A DNA stretch of 64,000 nt from an uncultured Oscillibacter sp. (GTDB lineage Bacteria > Bacillota > Clostridia > Oscillospirales > Oscillospiraceae): positions 7,541-71,540 of the forward strand of contig CAJTKE010000014.1 in assembly GCA_910576865.1 (NCBI GenBank). Direction: 5' to 3'. Each line of letters begins with the position of its first letter. The stretch's first letter is position 1. The notes below the pieces were generated by a model that searched no databases, was not told the DNA's origin, and saw nothing but the letters and a program-made list of their open reading frames with translations. The position numbers and the translations under genes are program-made. Positions 57,899-64,000 of the stretch are shown here, piece after piece.

Positions 57899-58840
57899 TT
57901 ACAGCAGCCCCATGATCCGAAATGCAAACGTAAAAAGGAACAGTGTAAAAACAGACAGGACCGTGGTGCAGCACACCAGCTGGCCCGCTAACTGCCCGTC
58001 CGCTCCCATCGCCACGGCCATAGGGTAACAGGCCACGCCGGCGGGAGCGGCAAAGAGAATCATCATGGCGCACAGCGCCGGCCCTCGAAATCCCAGGGCC
58101 ACGACAATGGGCAGGAAGACAACAGGCACCACGATCATCCGCAGCGCCACTCCCAGTATGAGGGAACGGCGGTTGCTCCGCAGCTCCCCCAGATCCAGGC
58201 TCACGCCCAGGGAGATAAAGCTGATGGTCGTGGTCACTCCCGCGATGCTGGTCACCCCGTTATAGAGGAGGCCGGGAAGCTGGAATTTCAGCGCCTTGCA
58301 GGTCAGGGCCAAGAGGGCCGCGATGACCATGGGATTTTTCAGAACGGACCGGAGGATTTTCCACGGCTCCGCCCTGCCGGAGCGGTTGATCTCCAGAATC
58401 ACCACCGCCAGGGCGTTGGTGGCGGGGACAACGATGGTCCCCAGCAGCGCCACGGGACCGGCTCCCCCTTCACCGTAGAGCGACTCCGCGACAGCCACGC
58501 CGAAAAGGATGTAGTTGGAGCGAATGATGATTTGCCCTATGGACGCGGCCTTGTTGTGGTCGGACACAAGTCTGGGCGGGGCCAGGAGCGCGAAGAGGAA
58601 TACCGCCAGCAGGCTGACGGCTACAAACGCCGCCTCCTTCCCCGCGATTCCGTCTCCCATGGCAACGCCGTAGATGTTTTTGAACATCAGTGCGGGCATG
58701 AAGAGACTGAAGGTCACCCGGTCCAGGGCACGCATACTGGGCCGGTCAATGACGCCTGCCCGGCGGATCAGCACGCCGACGCCCATCAGGAACGCCATAG
58801 GCGCGACTACATGATAAGCCGCCAAAAGACTGTCAAACAC
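57899..58840 (-). CDS. AEC-family (auxin efflux carrier-like) transporter
   Basis: 313 residues, ten predicted membrane segments in two halves. Family features: MGVGVLIRRAGVID near the start and LKNPMVIAALLALTCKAL opening the second half. Bacterial members move malate, malonate or other organic acids; the substrate here is open. It lies 17 nt after the downstream end of the ABC permease gene on the same strand, so it may be the last gene of the MarR operon, or independent. The ATG at 58840 has a GGAGGCGGAAC just upstream. Confidence 0.85.
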   Translation of the reverse strand: MFDSLLAAYHVVAPMAFLMGVGVLIRRAGVIDRPSMRALDRVTFSLFMPALMFKNIYGVAMGDGIAGKEAAFVAVSLLAVFLFALLAPPRLVSDHNKAASIGQIIIRSNYILFGVAVAESLYGEGGAGPVALLGTIVVPATNALAVVILEINRSGRAEPWKILRSVLKNPMVIAALLALTCKALKFQLPGLLYNGVTSIAGVTTTISFISLGVSLDLGELRSNRRSLILGVALRMIVVPVVFLPIVVALGFRGPALCAMMILFAAPAGVACYPMAVAMGADGQLAGQLVCCTTVLSVFTLFLFTFAFRIMGLL

Positions 58841-58857
58841 AGTTCCGCCTCCTTAAA

Positions 58858-60066
58858 TCACATTGACTGTACGGTCCTGCTTCGCTTTCCCCGGTAAACC
58901 CACAGGACGGCGAGAGTGGAAACGACTCCCAAAACGAAAACCGCCATAATCGGATAGCTGACATACATTCCGAATATATTGAAACCCTTATATCCGCCGA
59001 ATACCTCTTTCATCAGCGTGACGTTGGCAAGGCCAAAGTCCACCAGCGCCCCAAGCCTCTGGGTCACGGCGTCGCCCATTGCCGCCAGCCCTACATTCAC
59101 AAACAGAATCGCAAGGCTGACCCCAGCAGTACCCATCTGGCTTTTCATGCGGGAGGAAATCAAGCAGATGATCAGACTATAGACCGCGCCGGTGAAAACG
59201 AGCCATGCGGCCCCGACTGCGGCAAGCTGCCAGACCTTCCAGGGGAACATGGAGCGGGCATAGGTGGGAATGGACTGGATGGCAACGTCCCAGCCGTGGA
59301 AACTCCCATGGGGCAGAAACCCGAACAGAAATGTAGCGGCCAGATACAGCGCGGCCACAACCGTGGAGGCGGCCAGTACGCTCAGCAGCTTTGCCGTGAC
59401 AATCTTCCGCCTGCCGTTCCGGGCGCTTAAAATCAGGTTGTCCATGCCGCTGGAGCGTTCCACGGCGAACACCGGGGCGATGACAAAGGTCAGCGGCACA
59501 AACAGGAGGAACTGCATCATATGCTCTCCCCAGTTGTTGAACAGATTTTCCCACAGCAGGGCGCCCACAAACTCCGGCTCCCCCAGTTCTTCCAGCCGTT
59601 TCAGGGCGGCAGACAACTCCCGATAGTCAGAAGAATCCTGCTTCCCGTGGCTTTCCAATTCCGCAATCCTCCCTTGCAGAAGGGAGATACCATAAGGTTC
59701 CTCGGCGCTCTCCGGCGGTGTGCCGTTCCAATATTCCTCCACCCGTTCGGCGTAGGCGTGGTAGTTCACCGCCAGAATAATCTCCGGCTGGTCTTTGACG
59801 CTCCGGGCAATCATCCGGGCGTCTGTGCCGTACCGGGTGCTGATCTCCTGATAGATTTTTTCCGCTTCCGCGGCTTTTTCGCTGTCAAAGGGACCTTCCC
59901 AGTAGGCGGCCAATTCTTCGTAAGAACGGTAGCTGTCATTGCTGCCGATCAGGAACATGGTGGAGGTCAGGCCGACCACGCTGTAAAGGACGAACAGACA
60001 CAGCAGCAAAAGCAGGGTTTTCTTGTTGAGCAGCAGCTTTCGCAGTTCAAATCGAATCAATGACAT
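58858..60066 (-). CDS. ABC-2 type permease (second exporter)
   Basis: 402 residues. One N-terminal membrane segment (about 16-38), an external loop of about 170 residues rich in charged residues, then five segments to the end. Pattern typical of ABC-2 permeases working with CcmA-like ATPases in Firmicutes. ATG at 60066 (MSLIRFELRKLL) follows GGGAGG; the longer frame is not supported. Starts 4 nt after the ATPase stop. Confidence 0.85.
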   Translation of the reverse strand: MSLIRFELRKLLLNKKTLLLLLCLFVLYSVVGLTSTMFLIGSNDSYRSYEELAAYWEGPFDSEKAAEAEKIYQEISTRYGTDARMIARSVKDQPEIILAVNYHAYAERVEEYWNGTPPESAEEPYGISLLQGRIAELESHGKQDSSDYRELSAALKRLEELGEPEFVGALLWENLFNNWGEHMMQFLLFVPLTFVIAPVFAVERSSGMDNLILSARNGRRKIVTAKLLSVLAASTVVAALYLAATFLFGFLPHGSFHGWDVAIQSIPTYARSMFPWKVWQLAAVGAAWLVFTGAVYSLIICLISSRMKSQMGTAGVSLAILFVNVGLAAMGDAVTQRLGALVDFGLANVTLMKEVFGGYKGFNIFGMYVSYPIMAVFVLGVVSTLAVLWVYRGKRSRTVQSM

Positions 60067-60070
60067 CGCG

Positions 60071-60952
60071 TTACCTCCCGGCCCTTTCAGGCAAGTAGTT
60101 GAAAAGATACAGATAGGCGTCCTCCAGCGTTGGTACGGCCTGTACCGCATCCGGGGCGGGCTGTGTGTCCGAAATGATACGGACCTCCATGCGGCCGTCC
60201 TTCGCCCTGACATTGCTGATGACTGCCCGGTTTTGATAGTCCATCAGCTGTTCGGCGGGCATCGACCCCAGCCAGACCCGGCCCTCCATCTGCCGGATGT
60301 ATTCCCCGCTCGTATGGACGTGCTGGATATCGCCATACTCCATCATCATGATCTGTGCGGCAATATGCTCCACGTCGGATACGATATGGGTGGAGAGCAG
60401 CACCAAGCGGTCCTTCGCATAGGCGGAAATGATGTTGCGGAATTTGATCCGCTCATAGGGGTCCAGGCCGGAGGTGGGTTCGTCCAGAATCAAAATCTCC
60501 GGGTCGTCCAGAAGGGCCTGGGCAATGCCCAGTCTGCGCTGCATCCCGCCGGAATAGGCGGCACATTTCCGTTTCAGATCGTCCCACAGACCGACGCTGC
60601 GGGCCAATTCCTCAATCCGCTTTTTCGCGCGGGCCTTTTCCATCCCCTTCAGCGCCGCCGAGTATTCCAGGTACTCCCTGCCGGTAAAGTCGCCGTAAAA
60701 GCGGACATCCTGGGGCAGATAGCCGATTTTCGCCCGGTATTCATCACCTACAGTGTGAATGTCTTTCCCGTCATACAGGACATACCCATTGGTGGGGTGC
60801 AGCACATCGGCCAGTATTCGGATCAAGGTGGTTTTTCCCGCGCCGTTGGGACCCAGCAGACCGTAGACCCCCGCCCCCATGGTGAGGGAAATCCCCTTCA
60901 GGACCTGTTTGTTCTTGTAGCTTTTTGTGACAGCTTCCAATTTCAATTCCAT
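60071..60952 (-). CDS. ABC transporter ATPase (second exporter)
   Basis: 293 residues, CcmA/NatA type. Walker A GPNGAGKTT, signature YSGGMQRRLG, Walker B ILILDEPTSGLD, switch His in LLSTHIVSD. The C-terminal 75 residues form an extra domain. Its ATG overlaps the ribosome-binding region at the end of the upstream permease. Pairs with the ABC-2 permease that follows. Confidence 0.92.
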   Translation of the reverse strand: MELKLEAVTKSYKNKQVLKGISLTMGAGVYGLLGPNGAGKTTLIRILADVLHPTNGYVLYDGKDIHTVGDEYRAKIGYLPQDVRFYGDFTGREYLEYSAALKGMEKARAKKRIEELARSVGLWDDLKRKCAAYSGGMQRRLGIAQALLDDPEILILDEPTSGLDPYERIKFRNIISAYAKDRLVLLSTHIVSDVEHIAAQIMMMEYGDIQHVHTSGEYIRQMEGRVWLGSMPAEQLMDYQNRAVISNVRAKDGRMEVRIISDTQPAPDAVQAVPTLEDAYLYLFNYLPERAGR

Positions 60953-60955
60953 AAC

Positions 60956-61783
60956 CTACCTCCTGGCGGCGGCTCCGCCGCCCCGCATCCCCACGGCAAC
61001 CTTGATGGTGGATCGGACGCACAGCACGAAGAAAAATGCCCCGATCAAAAGTGTGATGGCCAGTCCCATCAGCGGCGTGATGACAAATCCGCCAATAGAA
61101 AACGCCATACCCTGTCCTACCAGTTCCTGTTTGGTGAGCGTGTGCGCCCCCAGGGCGATATAGCGGAAGATGGAGGTGGTATAGGTCAGCGGGTTCAGGT
61201 AGACGATGGGCGGGAGAAAGCCGGGGATCATGGTGGTGGGGATGTACGCGCCGGAGACGAAGGTCAGGGGCATCATAATCATGGAACTGATGGTTTGAAA
61301 AGCGGGGGAGTTCCGGGAAACCGTGGCCAGAAACAGGCCGACGGCACTGAATGTCATAGCGGAAACCAGCATCACCGCCGTCAGCAGCAGGATTTGCAGG
61401 ATACCCACCCGCAGGCCGAGCACAATGCCGCAGATCATGGTGACAACGCCTTGCAGCGCGGCAATGACCGCGCCAGACAGAATGTGCCCCATGGAAATCT
61501 GCGTCCGCGCAATGGGGGCCACCAGGACCTCTTTCATGTAGCCGCTGGAAATGTCGGTCAAAATATCCGAGGAGTTGTTGACGCTGACCTGGAACACGCT
61601 CATGATGATGACGCCGGAGATCAGGTAAGGCATGGGGGCGTCAAGTCCGCTCATGGAGGATCTCATCAGAAACGAAAACATCACCAGCATGAACATGGAC
61701 ATAAACAGGGCGCCGAATACCCGCCCCTTGCTTCGGACATAATTCAGCAGATTTCTCTGCACAATCGCTATGATCGGGTTCAT
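60956..61783 (-). CDS. ABC-2 type permease, DrrB-like (first exporter)
   Basis: 275 residues, six membrane segments. The family block with VSGAYIPTTMIPGFLPPIVYLNPLTY is the ABC-2/NodJ-DrrB signature region. The ATG overlaps the ATPase stop by 4 bp. Works with the DrrA-like ATPase; family exports antibiotics or lipids. Confidence 0.9.
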   Translation of the reverse strand: MNPIIAIVQRNLLNYVRSKGRVFGALFMSMFMLVMFSFLMRSSMSGLDAPMPYLISGVIIMSVFQVSVNNSSDILTDISSGYMKEVLVAPIARTQISMGHILSGAVIAALQGVVTMICGIVLGLRVGILQILLLTAVMLVSAMTFSAVGLFLATVSRNSPAFQTISSMIMMPLTFVSGAYIPTTMIPGFLPPIVYLNPLTYTTSIFRYIALGAHTLTKQELVGQGMAFSIGGFVITPLMGLAITLLIGAFFFVLCVRSTIKVAVGMRGGGAAARR

Positions 61784-62697
61784 CCTTCTCGAATCTCCTT
61801 TCCTGTAATCGCCAGGAACACCTCGTTCAGCGTCCCGTTTTTCACTTCAAAGTCCATAATCTCTCCTCTGTGCGCCGATAAAATTTCTAATGCGGCAGGC
61901 GCTTTTTTCGTGTGGAATATCAGCTTGTTTTTGACCTTCCGATAGGGAACATCCCGCTCCTGCAACGCAGATTCCAACGGTTCGGTCCCGGTGCAGACAA
62001 CGTCCACCTCTGTGCCGGTATATTGGTGCTTCAAGTTCTCCGGCGTATCGTGGGCGACAATTTTGCCGTGGTCCATAATGACGACCCTGGAACAGACCTC
62101 CGCCTCGTCCATATAGTGGGTGGTCAGGAAGATGGTCATGTTTTTCTGCTTCTGGAGCCGCTGAATGTATTCCCACACATTGGCCCTGGTCTGCGGGTCC
62201 AGGCCGGTGGTGGGTTCGTCCAGGAACAAAACCTTGGGGTCATGGACCAGCCCTCTGGCGATCTCGGCCCGCCGCTTCATGCCGCCGGACAGACTGCCTA
62301 CCGCCGCCCGCCGCCACTGCGTCAGCTCCACCAGATCGAGGGCAAAGGTGATGCGCTCCCGCACCTCGTTCCTGGGCACCTTGTAGAAGGCGCAATGATA
62401 TTTCAGGTTCTCCTCCACGGTCATCTGGGCGTCCAGGGTGGAATCCTGGAAGACGATGCCGATGTCCTTCCGCACCAGACCGCGTTCCCTGGAAACGTCA
62501 TGGCCGTTGATGGTCAGCGTGCCCTCCGTTTTGTCCAGGATGGTACACAGGGTGTTGATGGTCGTACTTTTTCCCGCGCCGTTGGGACCGAGGAACGCGA
62601 AGATACTGCCCTCGTCCACGGTGAAGGAGATGTCGTCCACCGCCGTGAAATCCCCGTACTTTTTCGAGAAATGCTCCACTTGTATGATTGGGTTCAT
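61780..62697 (-). CDS. ABC transporter ATPase, DrrA-like (first exporter)
   Basis: 305 residues. Walker A GPNGAGKST, Q-loop FQDSTLDAQMT, signature LSGGMKRRAEI, Walker B VLFLDEPTTGLD, switch His LTTHYMDEAE. The C-terminal extension is of the DrrA kind. ATG at 62697 after AGGAGG; the frame extends 11 codons further back without support. It is preceded by an intrinsic terminator and a palindrome that matches the MarR operator. Confidence 0.92.
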   Translation of the reverse strand: MNPIIQVEHFSKKYGDFTAVDDISFTVDEGSIFAFLGPNGAGKSTTINTLCTILDKTEGTLTINGHDVSRERGLVRKDIGIVFQDSTLDAQMTVEENLKYHCAFYKVPRNEVRERITFALDLVELTQWRRAAVGSLSGGMKRRAEIARGLVHDPKVLFLDEPTTGLDPQTRANVWEYIQRLQKQKNMTIFLTTHYMDEAEVCSRVVIMDHGKIVAHDTPENLKHQYTGTEVDVVCTGTEPLESALQERDVPYRKVKNKLIFHTKKAPAALEILSAHRGEIMDFEVKNGTLNEVFLAITGKEIREG

Positions 62698-62710
62698 GCT
62701 GCTGCCTCCT

Positions 62711-62753
62711 AATAAAAAATGAAGTCCCATGCGAGCGAACCCGCATAGGACTT
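62711..62753 (-). terminator. Intrinsic terminator between marR and the exporter genes
   Basis: On the minus strand AAGTCCTATGCG pairs with CGCATGGGACTT (one G-T), loop of 8 nt, followed by CATTTTTTATT. The T-run ends just before the ribosome-binding site of the DrrA-like gene, so it acts either as the end of a short marR message or as an attenuator. Confidence 0.75.
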
Positions 62754-62757
62754 ATCT

Positions 62758-62773
62758 CTATAGAACTCTATAG
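62758..62773. promoter_or_regulatory. Second MarR-type operator
   Basis: CTATAG-AACT-CTATAG, a 16-bp palindrome of the same size and edges (CTAT...ATAG) as that at 63267-63282. A weak promoter (TTACAA, 17 bp, TATAGA on the minus strand) overlaps it. Confidence 0.55.
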
Positions 62774-62806
62774 CGCCTCAAATATTCGGTTGTAAGGCTT
62801 CCGCCG

Positions 62807-63232
62807 CTACCGCCAGATATCACCCAGTTCAATCAGCTTGGCCTGGATGCGGACGTAGGCTTTCGCGTCCACCTCGCCCAGCGCTTCCAACATTTTTGAC
62901 ACCGAACGGATCATTCCGCCCCGACGCTCTTCCACCATGGTGACGCCCTTTTCCGTCAGGGTGACAATGACCTGCCGGCTGTCCGCCGGGTCGGGGGTCC
63001 GTGTCACCATGCCTTGGCCCTCCAGGGATTTCAGCATGGCCGCGACCCTCGCTGTGGTCAGCATCAACGCCCGGCTCATGTCCTTGGGGTATGCCCGGTT
63101 TCCGTTGGCCGCCAGATAGTTCAGCGCCAGAACCTCGCCTCTGACGGCTTGGGCCATGGTCCGCTCCATCTTGATCTGCGGCGCGGCGGCCCGCAGGTCA
63201 ATGAGCTGTATCGCCAGTTGGGTGTAGTCCAT
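62807..63232 (-). CDS. MarR-family regulator
   Basis: 141 residues. Winged helix in the middle: YPKDMSRALMLTTARVAAMLKSLEGQGMVTRTPDPADSRQVIVTLTEKG, with the wing DPADSRQ typical of MarR. ATG at 63232 after GGGGGAG. The promoter overlaps a 16-bp palindrome. The downstream exporter genes are on the same strand. Typical MarR regulators release DNA when they bind a small phenolic compound or drug. Confidence 0.93.
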   Translation of the reverse strand: MDYTQLAIQLIDLRAAAPQIKMERTMAQAVRGEVLALNYLAANGNRAYPKDMSRALMLTTARVAAMLKSLEGQGMVTRTPDPADSRQVIVTLTEKGVTMVEERRGGMIRSVSKMLEALGEVDAKAYVRIQAKLIELGDIWR

Positions 63233-63266
63233 GGCACTCCCCCGTTTTCTCACCTGATTGCTAATT

Positions 63267-63304
63267 CTATTAGGTATAATAGCACAGTTTTTTCCCGATG
63301 TCAA
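63267..63304 (-). promoter_or_regulatory. marR promoter with MarR operator
   Basis: Minus strand TTGACA (63299-63304), 17 bp, TATTAT (63276-63281). The palindrome CTATTAGGTATAATAG (63267-63282) covers the -10 box. The remaining stretch 63305-63570 is AT-rich and shows no gene I can support. Confidence 0.8.
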
Positions 63305-63574
63305 TAGTGAAAAGGGAGTCTCTTTTGTTTTGTTGGTTAAACTTTGACGATTCCACAAAAACGAATTGACAAGAAGCCTGCACCATGCAATAATCAAAGC
63401 GATAAGTCGATACTCGGAGATGAGAGCACGATTAATGGCATCGGCATTTCTTGATCTCGGGCGGTGTGGGGAGACACGCAAAACGTAATTGAAGAATCTT
63501 GAAAGACACGGTTTTATCTGCAATTAAACGATGTATAAATGGGAATAACTGAAAACAAATCGAATAAGTATGCA

Positions 63575-63613
63575 CAGCGGTCCACCTCCTTCATTCATGG
63601 AGATGGGCCGCTG
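63575..63613 (-). terminator. Hairpin after the last reading frame
   Basis: CAGCGGTCCACCTCC (63575-63589) pairs with GGAGATGGGCCGCTG (63599-63613) with two mismatches. There is no strong T-run, so function is uncertain. Confidence 0.45.
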
Positions 63614-63620
63614 CTGCGCT

Positions 63621-63938
63621 TTATTCAAGGTCTGCATTGGCTATTCGGGTACGGGCCTGATTGAGCACGTCCCTCAACTGTGCGGCCAAATCCGGGTACT
63701 GTCGAACCTGGGCCAGCAAGTCCGCCTCCATCTGGTCAAAGGCAAGTTCCGCTTTCCGTTTGGTGGCGTAGTCTGTCCTTTTGCGGTCAGCCTCAGCCTT
63801 GGCCAACTGGACGAACAACCGCCCCGCCTTTTCAATGGGCATATTGTTGAATTCTTCCTCAGCGGATGAAATCTTCTGCAACAGCCCGCTTTTAAGGAAG
63901 CACTGATTAAAGCAGGTAAAAGGCAGGCAAACAGACAA
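63621..63938 (-). CDS. Unrecognised charged helical protein, possibly continuing past the window
   Basis: The C-terminal 80 residues read like a real protein: AEEEFNNMPIEKAGRLFVQL, then AKAEADRKRTDYATKRKAEL and QYPDLAAQLRDVLNQARTRI, a Lys/Glu-rich helical, coiled-coil-prone stretch ending ANADLE. The frame is open to the right edge of the window, but the part above residue 30 (Cys/Phe/Pro-rich) does not look coding. Possible starts are 63938 and ATG 63842 (MPIEKAG, with AGGAAG about 11 nt upstream). I do not recognise the family; lower GC and position next to an empty AT-rich stretch suggest accessory DNA. Confidence 0.45.
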   Translation of the reverse strand: MSVCLPFTCFNQCFLKSGLLQKISSAEEEFNNMPIEKAGRLFVQLAKAEADRKRTDYATKRKAELAFDQMEADLLAQVRQYPDLAAQLRDVLNQARTRIANADLE

Positions 63939-64000
63939 AGGTAAAGGAAACGTCCAATAAAGGGACCATATTGGGGGATGAATTCCTCGCTTTTCCAGTC

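Noticed and set aside
60023..61945. 640-codon plus-strand open frame antisense to the ABC genes
   Set aside because: His/Gln/Gly-rich mirror frame covering three genes with intact Walker motifs on the other strand.

Overview
The window is a GC-rich (roughly 60 % or more by eye) Firmicute chromosome. The gene set fits an Oscillospiraceae-like gut anaerobe (Flavonifractor / Lawsonibacter / Pseudoflavonifractor type): PolC-type replicative polymerase, Rex, rubrerythrin, class II GalT, ThyX, a PTS sucrose operon, many low-GC-Firmicute-style exporters and vegetative TTGACA/TATAAT promoters. The genus is inferred from gene content, not proven. No phage, CRISPR array, rRNA or replication origin is visible.

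Layout. 1-2.6 kb: rubrerythrin start, tRNA-Arg(CCG), the redox regulator Rex with an operator over its own promoter, an SLH-domain exported protein and a 64-aa Cys/Gly-rich membrane peptide. 2.6-8.9 kb (minus): PAP2 phosphatase, ilvD, galT, galK, M19 dipeptidase. 9.0-19.4 kb (plus): the conserved pyrH-frr-uppS-cdsA-dxr-rseP-ispG-(47-aa membrane protein)-polC run, which joins nucleotide supply, ribosome recycling, isoprenoid/undecaprenyl and phospholipid synthesis to replication. 19.5-26.1 kb: two TetR repressors divergent from an exported coiled-coil protein and an MMPL-type RND transporter. 26.1-29.9 kb: monoglyceride-lipase-like hydrolase overlapping glpK, and a divergent ROK regulator.

30-39.7 kb (minus): response regulator, sensor kinase, one MacB/LolD-like ATPase and three FtsX-type permeases that all begin MTWPFENDT. 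The same 11-bp-period direct repeat lies at the same distance from the -10 box in front of both the regulator and the ATPase. 39.8-42.8 kb: the most interesting locus, a RiPP cluster of the ACGX type. It has a 49-aa precursor with five ACG[A/S] repeats, a radical SAM/SPASM enzyme, a nitroreductase and a flavin/ferredoxin fusion, next to a divergent HxlR regulator. A terminator-like hairpin lies between precursor and enzyme. 42.9-44.5 kb: zinc macrodomain plus class-M sirtuin (reversible ADP-ribosylation).

44.8-48.2 kb: APC amino-acid permease, MalY/PatB C-S lyase and a convergent XRE regulator. 48.25-49.3 kb: a frameshifted, decayed gene. 49.5-51.7 kb: thyX translationally coupled to a GNAT-methyltransferase fusion. 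51.8-57.3 kb: sucrose locus (LacI-type repressor, IIBCA PTS, GH32 sucrose-6-P hydrolase, MBL-fold hydrolase) with two identical GAATACGTATTC operators. 57.3-57.8 kb: degenerate IS3-type transposase. 57.9-63.3 kb (minus): AEC transporter and a MarR-controlled operon with two ABC exporters of different type, two matching 16-bp operators and an intrinsic terminator between marR and the first ATPase. The last 0.7 kb holds an unrecognised reading frame open to the window edge.
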